A stretch of DNA of 64,000 bases, from assembly GCF_949987515.2 (NCBI RefSeq), contig NC_082698.1:35391964-35455963 (forward strand), written 5' to 3'. Position 1 is the first letter of the stretch; every line of letters starts with the position of its first letter. Origin of the DNA: Delphinus delphis (lineage: Eukaryota; Chordata; Mammalia; Artiodactyla; Delphinidae). This document shows, in pieces, positions 49,691 through 62,532 of this stretch. A program made the translations under genes and the position numbers. The notes beneath the pieces are model-generated. The model worked only from the letters and a program-made list of their open reading frames with translations, was not told the DNA's origin and searched no databases.

Positions 49691-50570
49691 TTAAAAAGAA
49701 AATATCACCCTGGATGCATGAAGCGAATGGATTAGGAAGGAGGAGAAGAGATATGGAGGGCCGATTTAGAGGCTGTTGTGGTGATCCCTGGAGAGAGAGT
49801 GATTCTAGAGTGGTAGCAGTGGAGACAGACAGAAGCGGGTAGGTTTTAGAGGCACTGAGGAGGTAAGACAGGCAGGGCTGTGGCGATAATGGGGAGGGGA
49901 ATGATGAAAGAGGAGGAGTCAAGGGTGACTCCCAGGTTTCTGGACCACACCCTTAGATGGATTCACAAATCAGGGGAATAGAAGAAGGCTCAGTTGGTGG
50001 AGATGATGATACGTGTGCACATGTCGAGATGGGGCCAGACCCATACAAGGTGTTTAATAGAAGTCTGTTGAACAAAGGAGTGAATAAAATATTTCAGAGA
50101 TAGCAAAGTAGAGACGTGAAGGAGGCAGTTGGATTTGTCAGTCCGGGGCTCCAAGGGGAGGTCTGGGCTAGGGATTCAAATTTGGGGATCACCAGCCAAT
50201 AGATTTTGAAGCACTGGTAATTGTGGAGGACAGCTAGGAAATTAGAAATAGAAGAAAAGTGGGGTTGGGACGCAGCCTGGAGGAATTCCAAAACATCAAG
50301 GCCCGCTAGTGGAGGACAAGGCAGCAAAGAAGACTGGGCAAGAGTGGGCAGAGGGGTGGGAAAACTGGGAGCGTGTGGCAATATTGGACCAAGGAAAGAG
50401 TTTCAAGAAGGAGGCAGTGAGTGTATACTGAGAGCTGCAGAGCTATCGGGTATGATGAGGATGGAGAAATGTCCTCGGGATCTAGAGAGGGCATCAGTCA
50501 TCCCAGCGAGATCCGTCTCAGAGGCCTCTTGGGTGAAAGGTGGATTACAGTGGATTGAGAACTGCTTACT
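49691..50570 (+). repeat. Ancient interspersed repeat
   Basis: Long stretch of the same unnamed family as 590-1455: aggaggagtcaagggtgactcc at about 49911, gaggcagttggatttgtcagtc at about 50121, agggattcaaatttggggatc at about 50170. The 202-residue frame at 50221-50829, the longest non-L1 frame in the window, starts inside it and shows no domain. Confidence 0.55.
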
Positions 50571-51382
50571 TCAGATACTGGCCCACCATCTTCCCTGTCA
50601 TCCTGGCTTGAAAACAGATGAGCTTCTTCAATTCCTCCTTTATCTTTATCCCTATCCCTCATCCTTACTAAACCATTTTCAAGTTCTGTTTACTCTGTTT
50701 CAACATTATCTCTTGCTTCTGTCTTTTCACCTTTCGTACTGCCACTTCACCAATTCAGATCCAGCCAGCAATCGCACCAGTGAATTCTACAAATACCTAC
50801 TGTGTGCTGCTATACTCTGTTGTATGTAGAGATAACTCCCCTCTAGTCTTACTTCCTTTCTCAGATGCTTTGTATTACAGCCCTCTTACTCTCTTATTGG
50901 ATCGACTCAGGTTACAGTTTTATTTGCCCATTCCTTTCTTTAAAAGGGGGTTCGGAGGAAAGGAAGTCAGCTATATATTTTGAGTGGCTGTTAGGTAGAG
51001 AGTGGGGCAAAAGCTTTAGTTACATACATGTTCTCATGTAATCATCATAGTGAATCACAAGATAGATATTCTTTTCCTGTTGCTTTATGTGTGAGGCAGA
51101 GAAAGCTCAGGAACATTGAGGATATTTTTCAGAATACTTTAGCTAGTTAAAGGGACAGAGCTAGAATTCAAACCAGATCTGCCCAGTGCAAGGTTTAGAT
51201 TGTTTTCATTGTCTCTTGAGGTTAACTATCATCTAGCCACTCCAGAGATGGTACCTCTCCATGCAGCCTAAGATAAGGAAGGGGGCAAGGCAGTGCCACA
51301 GAAGTTGAGGGTGGAGAGCATTTTGAGAAAGACTGGGCAGTCTGCAATCACACTTCAGGGAGGACAGAAGTCGAGCCTTATC
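50571..51382. other. Unassigned, with a MIR
   Basis: No gene seen. A MIR in minus orientation occupies about 51015-51215. Confidence 0.4.
51015..51215 (-). repeat. MIR SINE
   Basis: Degraded core (gtgtgaggcagagaaagctcagg at about 51089) and an agctagaattcaaaccagatctg end at about 51160. Confidence 0.65.
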
Positions 51383-51392
51383 AGAAATGAGA

Positions 51393-51625
51393 GGGCTTCC
51401 CTGGTGGCACAGTGGTTGAGAGTCCGCCTGCCGATGCAGGGGACATGGGTTCGTGTCCCGGTCTGGGAGGATCCTACATGCCGCGGAGCAGCTGGGCCCG
51501 TGAGCCATGGCCGCTGAGCCCGCGCGTCCGGAACCTGTGCGTCCGGAGCCTGTGCTCCGCAGCGGGAGAGGCCACAGCAGTGAGAGGCCTGCGTACCACA
51601 CAAAACAACAACAACAAAAAAAGTT
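51393..51625 (+). mobile_element. Short CHR-type SINE with internal duplication
   Basis: Plus-strand copy with an A tail interrupted by C (caacaacaac). The duplication agaaatgaga lies at 51383-51392 and 51626-51635. A 15-bp tandem duplication, gcgtccggarcctgt, sits at 51524-51553. Confidence 0.95.
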
Positions 51626-51635
51626 AGAAATGAGA

Positions 51636-52189
51636 AAAAAACAATTAGAATTGACTAAAAGGGAGGTAACCTTTTATAGTAAAATGCTTTTGAGTGATGG
51701 GGGTGGAAACCAGATTATTGGGAGAATCAGAAGGAAGTGGGTGGGTAGGAAATAAAAACAGCTGAGATAGACAAGGTGTTCCATAAAACTGGGGTGAAAA
51801 GGAATGAGAACTATGGAGGATTGAATGGAATATAATATAGACACACAGTAGAAACACATGCACCCACCCATACATTTATACCTGTAGGTGGAACAGAATA
51901 AACCTGTAGACTTGGAAAGTTAGAGAGAGAGGAAGAGAAATAATTTAGAAGCTGGGCCTTAGAGGAGGGAAGAAAGCACAGGCCCACAGTCAGTGTTCTT
52001 TAAATACGTCCTTGCACGGGGAAAGTTTAGATTCTGTTGAATAAAACTTGTGTAGGAAACTCCTGCTTGAGATAACGGGGATCTTCAACTCAAAGGGACA
52101 TGCCAATCTCAAATTTCAAGGAAAAGCTGAGGTCCAGACACCTAGCCTGGCAGGTAGAGGTGAAAGGGCTTCGAGGTTGTGATCACAAT
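51636..52189. other. No gene or repeat recognised
   Basis: Unassigned A/G-rich sequence. Confidence 0.4.
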
Positions 52190-52450
52190 GCAAATCTGTG
52201 TTGCAGCTTGCCCCCAACCCCACCCTGAACTCCCTAGTCCCCTCCCCTGCCTTATTTTCCTCCATTGCACTCATAATTATCTGGCCCTACTCTATGCTTT
52301 TACTTATTTATTTATGAGTTTTCTCTCCGCCCCACACCAGTTTGTCAGCTTCATAGATTTTTGTCTGTTTCATTCACTACTGTATCTCCCCAGTCCTTAA
52401 AGCAGTACCTGGTGTACAGCAGATAATAGTCTTTGAATGAATAAATTAAT
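52190..52450 (+). repeat. L2 LINE 3' end
   Basis: L2 phrases ttcattcactactgtatctcc at about 52370, agcagtacctggtgtacagc at about 52401, and a TTTGAATGAATAAAT end at about 52432. Confidence 0.8.
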
Positions 52451-53389
52451 CAGTCAAGATGGAGTCAAAGTCCCAGTGTAGGCATGGAATGGATTTTAGA
52501 GCTGCTTTAAACACTAGTGTTTGTGGCTCACTTTTTAGAGGATGCAGGTGTCAAGTTAAAACAGTAGGGTTGGACAGACTCATTCCTAGTGGTGTGGTGA
52601 AGGACTTGCCAGCGAATCCAATTTCTAAGGTCACGTGCTAGTTAGGAGAATAAGGCATTGTTACCGCTGTCTCAATTATCTACTGTTGCCTCATAAACCA
52701 CACTGTAACTTTATTTATTATTGCTCCTAATTTCCTGGGTCAGGAACTTGGGCAGAGTTCATGTGGGTGGTTTGTTGACTCCAAAAGGCATCATGTGGGA
52801 TTACTCACTTGACTGCACTCAGCTGGTATCTAGGCTGGACTGAAAGGTCCAAGAAGGCTTCATTTATATGTCTGACTCCCCAGTGCTCCCCCACGTGGCA
52901 CTGTCTTTCTTAACAGGGTTAGCTTGGGCTTCCTCACAGCATGGTGGACTCCTAAGGGGGAGTTTTCCAAGCAGTGAAGGTGGAAGCTGCAGATCTCTCA
53001 AGGCTCAGCCTCAGAAGTTACACAGTATCACTTGCCCCACTCTCTGTTGGTAAACATAAGTCACAAGGTGAGTTTAGAATAAAGGAGAGGGGAAGAGTTT
53101 ACCTCTCAAAGAGAGAGGGGACGAAGAATACATAGCCGTCTTTAGTCCACCGCATCTCATTAGGAGATTATACTGTTAGGATGCTTAGAAGTGGCTTTCT
53201 CTCCCAATTTACTTTGCAATCCAAGAAGTTAGTGAGAATTCAGAGAGCACAGATAATTTGCAAAATTTTCTGAGGGATTGAATACGGTTAAATTAACAGT
53301 TAATTCCAAACTTGCCGAGTTCATGGAGAGATTTGTAAGGAACCAACTGGCAGGTGAGTTAAATGACTGGTTGAAATCATTATTTTTAA
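52451..53389. other. Unassigned; ancient repeat at 52670-53060
   Basis: About 52670-53060 resembles an old interspersed repeat (ctcaattatctactgttgcctc at about 52671, cagctggtatctaggctgg at about 52820). Family not assigned. No gene seen. Confidence 0.4.
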
Positions 53390-53720
53390 AAAGGTCTTGC
53401 TATATTTTAGAGAAATAATTTTTGTGAAAATTAAATGTGCTTATTATAAAAATTTCAAGCAATTGTAAAAATTACAAATAAAACCACAAATCATCTAAAC
53501 TCCCTGTGCAGAGAAAAAAAACCATGATAACATTCGGTGAGCGTCATTTTAGTCGTCTCTTTGTGCTTATGTCCACTTAGAAGGATGGCTGGCTGTCTGG
53601 TTGGCTGACTCTACAGGCAGGTAGATAGAAAGTTGATAGATAAAAACTTATAAGAATGAGATCACACTATACATGTTATTTTCATGAAATATTGAAACTG
53701 AGTTTACTTGAATTTAAAAG
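53390..53720 (-). mobile_element. Old L1 fragment
   Basis: Complement of an old L1 3' region (aaaatttcaagcaattgtaaaaattac at about 53450, gagatcacactatacatgtta at about 53659). Confidence 0.5.
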
Positions 53721-54820
53721 AAGAAAAATGAAAAAGAAGGAAGAACTTCAAGTAAGAGCTATTAACTTTAGAGCTAGTAGTTCCTAAAAGATTGTATGAA
53801 GGTCATGGGGAAAATATGAAAACCGGTGAGAAATTGGATTTACATAAACTATATATTAAAATTTTAGACAGTATCAATTGTTCCCCACTGTGAAAGTTGA
53901 CATGGTTAGAATTCTAATGCTGTATCCTACGCTGTTTCCCTCAGCTCCTGATTCTTGTGGTTTATATTGTTTTTACTTTGTGAAATTTACATTCTGTTTT
54001 TCTAATATCATTCCCACAGGTGTTAGTTTCTACATTTAAACAGGTTCAGTGATAACCTTGGTTCAGAATCATGGTTCTAAATTCTTCAATTTGATTCATC
54101 TTTTGGTTGGATGAATTTTGGTTTCCCCTCACCCCCAAAAGGGATAAACCCATAAAGGGCACTATATCCCCCCAAATTCTTTCATGTTTGAGAAAGTCTC
54201 CTTGTTGATTTCATAACCTTAAATAGCAGGTGTAATGTTATTGTACACTCACAGCTTTCTAGACTTTTTAAAAGTTTGTCCCGTTATGGATTGATGCTGT
54301 TGAGAACCAGCTTGACTTTTTTCCACCCTTTCATATTCCTCGATTTCTTTTTTCATTTCAGATGTCTGCGTACGTCTTTCCACGTTCTGAAGTTCAGTGA
54401 CTTTACCTGGATAGATCTCGTTGATAATAATTCTGTCATTTTTTCCCCCACTATGTTATGTGTCCCTTGGATCATAACATTCAGCTCTTTCATTAAGGAA
54501 AATATCCTTTTTATGTATTGTACCTCTGTTTACCTCTGCACCTCTGTTTTCAATTTTGTTGTTTATGTTTGTTGGGTTCTTTTGTTTCTTTGGGAACACC
54601 AATGATGTTTACGTTGCATTCTCTTTGTATGACTGTTATCTTCTTTTTAATTGCTTGAATGCATTTTTCCCTCTGTGTTTTATTTATTGTTATTACCTCA
54701 AGCCTTTACTTCATGCCATCGATTTGCTTTTCAGGTGTGTCTGTTCTATTCCAAGCTGCTTCTAATTTATCTATTAAATCTGCACTGGTGGTGGTTTGGC
54801 CTCAGTTTATTTCCTTAACT
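53721..54820. other. T-rich, possible old L1 5' region
   Basis: T-rich frames such as 54276-54605 plus are low-complexity hydrophobic text. The stretch 54250-54820 may be the complement of an old L1 5' region. No host gene seen. Confidence 0.3.
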
Positions 54821-54830
54821 CTACAGTCCC

Positions 54831-55136
54831 CTTTTTTTTCTTTAATTTATTTTATTTATTTATGTTTGGCTGCGTTGGCTCTTTGTCACCACAAGCAGGT
54901 TTTCTCCAGTTGCAGAGAGCGGAGGCTACTCTTCGCTGTGGTGCGCGGGCCTCTCACTGTGATGGCTTCTCTTGCTGCGGAGCACAGGCTCTAGGCGCGT
55001 GGGCTTCAGTAATTGTGGCTCGCAGGCTTAGTTGCTCCACGGCCTGTGGGATCTTCCCAGACCAGGACCAGGGCTCAAACCTGTGACTCCTGCATTAGCA
55101 GGTGGATTTTTAACCACTGCACCACCAGGGAAGTCC
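54831..55136 (-). mobile_element. Long CHR-type SINE with TSD
   Basis: Long form, complement, with ttggctgcgttggctctttg at about 54866. The duplication ctacagtccc lies at 54821-54830 and 55137-55146. Diverged, ends in ccaccagggaagtcc. Confidence 0.92.
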
Positions 55137-55146
55137 CTACAGTCCC

Positions 55147-56015
55147 TTTTTGTGTCTTGTTCTGTTGTTTTAACATCTCATCTTTGAGCCTCTACTGTAG
55201 TGATAACATATACTTGTTAAGCTCCTTCACAGTGAAAAGTATTTGTAGGAAAACTGCTTCTCTTCTGAGGGTTGTGTTTTCTTTTTGAACTTTGTTTTTC
55301 AACAGTCTTATGCATATTCAGTTGCTTCTTCCACCAGGGTTATTTTTGTAGCATGTTGGTATAGTTACTATATCATTTTTCCCCATCTTGCTCATTCATG
55401 GGTTATATAAAGCTTAATGTTTGTTCTGACATAGTGTGGTTGACTTCTTCTTGATATTCAGCCCTATTTGATATCGGTTAATTTTATTCTTTAGACTACC
55501 GTTTATTGTGTCTACTTCTCCATAGCCTGAAGGTGCAGGGCTGGAGGAAGGGAAGGGAGTAGACTTCACTGCAGCTGAGTGTAGCCTTTAATGGAGGGCT
55601 GTTCTTTTTTCTGAATTCTCATTCAATGTCCTGTACCGGAGTACTTTCCACTGAGCTGAGGGTTACCCCTTGTGGACCTTGGTGTATCCCAGTTCAGCCC
55701 AGGGTCCTAAAAGAGAGCAAATTCTGGTGGCCCTTCTTACCTTTGCTGAAATGGTATGTTGGGGCTTCTGTTCACCATGGTTTTTCATTACTTTTTTTCA
55801 GGCTGGCTTCTTACCACCTCAGTTTGCTTCCCTCCAAATAAGAGGGTACTAGTCCGAATTTTAAGGATTTCATTCACTTACCCTTTTTCTTCAGTACTGC
55901 TCCTGGGGGTGAGGTGGGATTAGAAGCCCCTTAGTACAATCATACAACAGAAAAATATATATATATATTTTTTTCCCTTCCTGTAATCTTTGAACTTTTT
56001 AGCTAAGCTTTTATG
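55147..56015. other. Unassigned T-rich sequence
   Basis: Continues the T-rich sequence left of the SINE (tgttttaacatctcatctttgag). No gene seen. Confidence 0.35.
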
Positions 56016-56027
56016 CCATTCCTTTGT

Positions 56028-56240
56028 GGGGTTTTTTGTGGTTTTTTTTGCGGTACGCGGGCCTCTCACTGTTGTGGCCTCTCCCGCTGCGGAGCACAGG
56101 CTCCGGACGCGCAGGCCCAGCGGCCATGGCTCACAGGCCCAGCCGCTCCGCGGCATGTGGGATCTTCCCAGACCGGGTCACGAACCCATGTCCCCTGCAT
56201 CGGCAGGCAGACTCTCAACCACTGCGCCACCAGGGAAGCC
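56028..56240 (-). mobile_element. Short CHR-type SINE with TSD
   Basis: Well-preserved minus-strand copy. The duplication ccattcctttgt lies at 56016-56027 and 56241-56252. Confidence 0.96.
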
Positions 56241-56252
56241 CCATTCCTTTGT

Positions 56253-56714
56253 TTTATTGTTGTTGGTAAGTTTGGGGCTCACTCTTTGCCTTGCCATTTC
56301 TCTGTTTCTCTGAGTGGAACAATTCTGTGGTGGGAAAATTCAGGCTCTGTTGTAAGTTCAGATACAACTGCAGTGATTAACACCAGGCATAATGTAGGGG
56401 TCACTAGTGATCTCCTATATTGTTCATTTTCATGACTTTCTGTAATTACCTAAAAACACTGCTTTGGTAGTTTTTAATAGACATAAAGAGTTTTACGTAA
56501 TAGGTGACTAAAAACCAAGTGAACAGTAAAAGGACCCTTATGTTTTTGCATTAAATGACAGAAAAATTCAGCAGAAAAACCATTGCTTTATGATGGAGTG
56601 TAGACAACATTAGTCTCACTGGAAGGCTTGTCTCAACTTGAGTAGGTAGCAAATAGGTCTTTGCTGAGCTCCCTTGGTGGGATATTTTCTGTCTCCTTAG
56701 CTTCTCTTATGACC
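56253..56714. other. Unassigned sequence
   Basis: Nothing recognised. Confidence 0.4.
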
Positions 56715-57150
56715 AAGTGTCTGTGGTAGACAGAGTTCTAAGATGGCCCCGAGATTCCCCTTCCCGAGTGTGCACGCTCTGCATACTTCCTTCCCCTTGA
56801 ATGTCAATGGGCCTGATCTAATCAGGTGAGTGCTTTTCAAAGAGGGTTTAAAGATCAGAGAGGTTGAGAACTGCAGCTGATGCTTGAAGGTGGTAACCTC
56901 TGTGAGTTCTGTAGCTACAGGAAAATGAATTCTGCCAACAAACACATGTGCTTGGAAGAGTACTCTGAACCTCATGTGACACCTCAGCCCTGGCCAACAC
57001 CTTGATTTCAGCCTGGTGAGACCCTGAGTAGAGAACTCAGTTGTGCTGTGTCCAGACTTTTGACCTACAGAACTGTGAGGACACCTACAGGATTGGTGTC
57101 AAGTCACTAAATTGTGGTCATTAATTAGGTAGCAACAATATATGAATATT
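56715..57150 (+). repeat. MLT1-like (ERVL-MaLR) LTR remnant
   Basis: LTR-like order: gacagagttctaagatggccccgag near 56730, a gacaccagccctggcc-like block near 56980 and aactgtgaggacacctac near 57071. An old, non-coding solo LTR. Confidence 0.6.
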
Positions 57151-57443
57151 TTAAAAGCGATTTGCTGTATTTTAATTAATTCTGATTCTCTCCCTAAAGG
57201 GAAAAGCTCATTTCTTGTTTCATAATTTACTTTTTCAAAGAGGAAGCTTTTGTTCTGCTTTCCAAATTTTGTTGAATTTTGTTACTTTTTTGTCCCCGCT
57301 CCTCTGCCCACTTCTCTTCCTTAATACTGAGGTCAGAATAGGGATTTTAGATTGTTTACTGGTTTTAACTATAATTACAGCTTGGACACACTGATGAAAA
57401 TGGTTTAAAAGTATAGTGGAACCCCATTTTGAAAATAGTTTTA

Positions 57444-57785
57444 TGCCACTTGATCATGCTGTATGATCCTTTTAATGTGTTGTTGGGTTCCGTTTGCTAG
57501 CACTTTGTTGAGGATTTTTGCTTCAATGTTCATCAGTGATATTGACCTGTAACTTTCTTTTTTTGTGGTATCTTTGTCTGGTTTTGGTATCCGAGTGATG
57601 AAATAGATAACTTATAAGGACCTACCCTATAGCACGGGGAACTCTACTCAATACTCTGTAATGACCTATATGGAAAAATAATCTAAAAAAGAGTGGATAT
57701 ATGTATATGCATAACTGATTCACTTTACTGTGCAACTGAAACTAACACAACATTGTAAATCAGCTATACTCCAATAAAAATAAAA
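57444..57785. mobile_element. L1 with 5' inversion (twin priming)
   Basis: The left part, to about 57602, is the complement of L1 ORF2 (caatgttcatcagtgatattg at about 57525). The right part, from about 57603, is the plus-strand L1 3' UTR and tail (aaactaacacaacattgtaaatc at about 57739). A short duplication, agtttta, may flank it at 57437-57443 and 57786-57792. Confidence 0.78.
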
Positions 57786-57849
57786 AGTTTTAGAGAACAG
57801 GTCAACATCCGGTTCAATGGCATATGTTAAGTTCATGGTGTTTTTTATT

Positions 57850-58625
57850 TTAAAAATTAACTTTATTTATATATATTCTGAACACCACATAAGTCCTAAC
57901 TGCACAGCTCACTTAACTTCTACAAAGTGAACATACCTATGTACACACCCAGATAAAGAAATAGAACATTTCCAGAACATGCCCCCTCCCCTCAAGGCAA
58001 CGACTCTTCTGGCTTCTATCACCATAGGTTAGTTTTGCCTGTTTGGGGACATTGTGTTCTCTTTTGGCTTTGGCTTCTTTAGCTCAGTGTTATGTTTGTG
58101 ACAGTCATCCATGTTGATGCAGTAGTTGGTTCATTCTTGTTATTGTATAGAATTTGCTGTGTAAACCTACCACAATTTATGTACCCATTCAACCGTTGCA
58201 GAATTGTACTTATTTTATTCTTGTAGAATGGGTTGGTTTTATTTGGGGTTATTACCATTAGCACTGCTTTGAACATTCTTATACATGTATTCTGATGAAT
58301 GTTCGTTGTATACGTAGAAGAATTGCTGGGTCACAGAAAAAAATATATATGTATTGGTTTTTTTTTTTCAGCTTTAGTAGGTGTTAAGAAATGGTTTCCC
58401 AAAGTTACATCAGGTTACACTCCCACCAGCAGTGCATGACAATGACAGTTGCTATGTATCTTCACAAAACACTTGGCATTATAATTTATTATTCTTACTA
58501 TTATTGTCACCATCATCATTATTTAAAATTTTAACCAGTCTGATGTATGTTGGTATTATCTCAGTGTGTTTTTAATTTGCATTTCCCTCATGACTCGTGA
58601 TGTTTAATACCTTTCCATGTGTTTA
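57850..58625 (-). mobile_element. Old L1 (L1M-type) 3' portion
   Basis: Complement of old L1 text: gtcatccatgttgatgcagtag at about 58103, aagaattgctgggtcacag at about 58318, acactcccaccagcagtgcatgac at about 58417. Confidence 0.75.
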
Positions 58626-60239
58626 TTGAAGTGCAGTAATTTTCAAACTTTGGGTCATGCTCCATTATTGGGTCATGAAATGAAATTAGTGCATTAAGAC
58701 CAGCATTTATAAAATCTGAAGTAGAATAGCAGGCAGTAGAAGAGAGTGAATTGCAAGTTGTCATGGTAAGTATGGTATGTATTTATACATATGAAACTTT
58801 GTTTCAGTTTCATACGTATAAATATATGCATCTGTATCTATATACCTTCATAGATGTACACCCATATGTATATCAATTTCTTATTTGTATACATAAATAT
58901 GTATATTGCAACTGTGGGAAATGTATTTCTTGTTGTAAAAATATTCTTATTTCTTATTGTCAGAAAGGTTTATGAAACCCTACTGTGTATTACACATTTA
59001 AACAAATCTACAACTTGATGAAGACAAAAACCGTGCTTACCTCATTTGCATTTAGCACAGTTCTGAAAGATAGAACTCATAACTGAGATATTGGAAATAC
59101 GATTTGTGACAATTTTGTTAGGCCAAACTGGAAGCACACCATTAAGATGAAATATGAAAAGTAAAAGTAAAGTCCTTCATACAATAAGTGTAAAGTCTTT
59201 GTAATTGAATGAAGCAAAGTTACCCTAAAAGTGCATGGGGTAAAGAACCAGAATCATCAGTCCTAAATACAGAACCCTGAGTCTCCAGACCTCGAAAGAG
59301 AATCTGTGGATGGTGGCCCCAGAGTCTGTATGTTTCAGAAGATTCTTGGTGAGTCTGATAATCTGATAATTTCGGGAACCACTGATGTAGGCTGGAGCTT
59401 GCAGTGAATTTCACCTGCTGTAAGGGAGGAGGTCTCATGGAAGAGAGATTCTAAGTGAGCAAACCTTTTTTAGGCCTAACATTCCCCAAAACACTGTATT
59501 ACAGAGTAATTCTACCCAGTTTCCTTTACCCTATAAAGTATTATTCTATAGCAACAAAACTCAGGAGAAGCCATTTAATTAAAGAACCATTATCTATAAT
59601 TTCTATACAGTTAGGATAGAAGACAGGCAGCGAGTTAATCTGCTTTCCAGTCCCTCTCCATGTGTATTTTAACTCCCTAATCCTCTTTTTCTCTAAACCC
59701 CCACTATAATGGAACCCCTAATGTGAGCTGCATACATTTTTCAATTATATAATACTTTGTCTCTGAGATTTACTGTACTTTCACATTTGTATGCATTTTA
59801 AAGTAAAATTCTGAAGGCTTTATAAGCACAGCACTTTCTAATTAACAGTGAGCATAAAATGCTAGTGTGACAAATGTTAACCATGCATATTAGGGAATAT
59901 TTAGAGTCAATCTAGGTTGCTTCCCCCCACCCCGCCCCGAAAGGTCAGGTTTATACTATCCAAGATTGGGGAGAATGAATTTGTGATTTGGACAAACACT
60001 TCCCTGAATACCAATGTTACTTTATGTAGTAATTATGGGATTTTAAATGCCAGTGAGTTCTGTTTTCTCTGTGTGAACTTGTGAATGTAATAGAACACTT
60101 TTGAAAAGCTAATCGAATAAAACTATCTAAGATTTAATTATCAGCTTCTTACAGATTTTATGCACCAGATCATCTGTGTTGCCAAAACCACTTATGTGAC
60201 TTAGGACTTAAGAATTCTCTTAAACCTTTCATTTTGTTC
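58626..60239. other. Unassigned; DNA-transposon traces
   Basis: About 58640-58760 (ggtcatgaaatgaaattagtgc) resembles an old DNA-transposon repeat. About 59240-59405 resembles a MER5-like element, ending ggaaccactgatg. No gene seen. Confidence 0.4.
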
Positions 60240-61960
60240 TTAGAATTAAAATGGCTTTTTAAAAATTGTATAGTTAAAAAAATATGCATAAAAAAGCAAA
60301 GAGAAAAAATTTTAAACTAATCAGATCTCTACAACTCAGATAAAATTGCTATTAATATTTTGGTGGATATTTTCCGAGACATCGCAGTATATATACATGC
60401 ACACACACCCATACAAACACCTAGTTTTACATAAACAGATTAATAGAATATATGATACACTGTTTCTTGTCCTTTAGGGCTAGTCATTGTTTTCTGTCTA
60501 CTTTTGGTTGGGTTGTTTTCATATCAGTAAATAGATATATACATCATAATTTTTAATGGTTACATGATATATATACACACACACACTATACTTTAATCTG
60601 CTGATAGATATATAGCTTGCATCTCTTTTCTCCTCTATTATATGTTTAGTTAACATCCTTCCTTGCACGTTAATCATTTTGCACCTGTACAATTATATTC
60701 CCAGGACAAATTCCTAGAAACCTGACTGAGCCAAAAGGCAAATGTTAATGTATATTAACTACCAAACTGCCCTCCAAAACTGTTATCTCAGTTGAAACTC
60801 CTGTCAGCAAAATGATAGAGCACTTGTCCTTATTTTAAAATTTGTATATCTTTAATTATTAATGAAGTTGTACATATTTCCGAGTGCTTATTGGATATTC
60901 TTATTTCTTTTTTGTTTAAGTGCTTCACTATTTTTGTTGAGATGATTGTCTTTTTCTTACTGACTTGTAAGAGATCTGTGAATGTTGAGATATTGTTATT
61001 TGGACTGCAAGTTTGTCATTTGACTTAATTCTGTATGTAGTGATTTTTTAAAAATTAAACTAAATGTCATTTATTTATTTATTTAATACAATTTTTGTCA
61101 AAAATTTATCGATGCATCATTTGATAGTTTCAAGCTTCTGTATCATGGTTAACAGTGACCTTTGGCCGGATTGCAGAAATACCTATATTTCCTCATAGTA
61201 GTCTTAGGGTTTAATTTTTTTACATGATCATCTTTGATCCATCTGGGATTTATTTTTGAATAAGGAGAAAGATAATTCAGATTTATTTTTACCCCAATTG
61301 CTAGCCAGTTGTCAGACTTCATGAATATCTAATCTTTTACTCTGATTTAAAATGACTTGCTTTCTGATATTAAATTCCCTTATATATTTGAATATACTTC
61401 TGGGATCTCTTTTGTTCTATTGATCTGCCTATTTCTGAATAATTATTATTGAATTTTTATTTCTGTGGCTTTATACTTTTTTTTATAAGCATCCCTTCAT
61501 TTTTCATCTCTTTCAGATTTTGTCTATTTTTGCTTATTTACTTGATGAACTTAAAAATCATTAGGTCGGACTAACAAAAGAAATGCTAAGATTTTCAGCT
61601 AGAGTTATATATTTTTATATTAATTAAGGGAAAATTGGCACTTTTGTAATACTAGATTTTCTTATTAAAAGTTTTTTTTTCTCATGGATTCAGGCATTCC
61701 CTTAGGTCTCTCGGTATCATTTTATGTTTTCTTCGTGTAGGCCCTGGTCATTTAAAAAGATTTTTCTAGATATTTTAATTTTTTGATTGTTGCTGTGAAT
61801 GAAATTATTTTCTTCCATGATATTTTCTGATTGTTAATCCTTTTTTAGAAAGTTGTTGACTTTTGTTTATTTATTTTATTTCCAGACACTTTAATGAGCA
61901 CTCATATTTTTTTCTGATCATCTTTTGGTTGATTTTAGCCTTTAAAAGTCCCAGGTGGTA
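60240..61960 (-). mobile_element. Old L1 (L1M-type), long 3' portion
   Basis: Complement of an old L1: 3' UTR at about 60240-60900 (accaaactgccctccaaaactg at about 60760), then ORF2-derived text (gatccatctgggatttatttttg at about 61234, ttttgttctattgatctgcc at about 61408). No open frame survives. Confidence 0.7.
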
Positions 61961-62532
61961 TCCAGGAGACTAAAGAAGAAAATATAATTCCCTTTACTGT
62001 AAGACATTACTTGAGGCTGTTAGAGAATGGAGCCTAAAATAGGGAAGTTTATGGAATATAATTTGTATATCCAGGAAGGACTGAGTCCTCATCACTGAAA
62101 TGTAATGTAAGTCAGACTAAATATATTAGGATGAATAAGTATGTCATTCTTATGAGATTATTTAATACTCTGAGATGTCATTTGATACTCAATTAATTAA
62201 TCTCTCAGGATTAATCTTTGTAGATTTGATATTACTTATATGAGCAGGAGAGAGGCTAGATTTAAGTAAGCCTGAAGATATGAGTCCCTATTTAAGTAAT
62301 GAAAATGTGAAGGATGGAAGGGAAAACGGAACTGACTTCCTCAAGAATTGGAGTTTACCAGGTTGTGAGTTCCAGGCTTGCTAATTTTTTGTATGACCCC
62401 CCCCAAATACAATATAATTTATTTTCTTGTCATGAGTAATCCTTCTTCCTCCTTCCAACAAACACCTACAGTATTGCGCTACTTACCTACCATCCCAACC
62501 CCCCAGTAAGTAGATGTAAGATGGTCTGACAG

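Noticed and set aside
50221..50829. 202-residue frame as a gene
   Set aside because: It starts inside an ancient repeat also seen elsewhere in the window and shows no domain or consistent codon bias.
54276..54605. 109-residue Phe/Leu-rich frame as a membrane protein
   Set aside because: Low-complexity T-rich DNA, probably the complement of old L1, gives such frames by chance.
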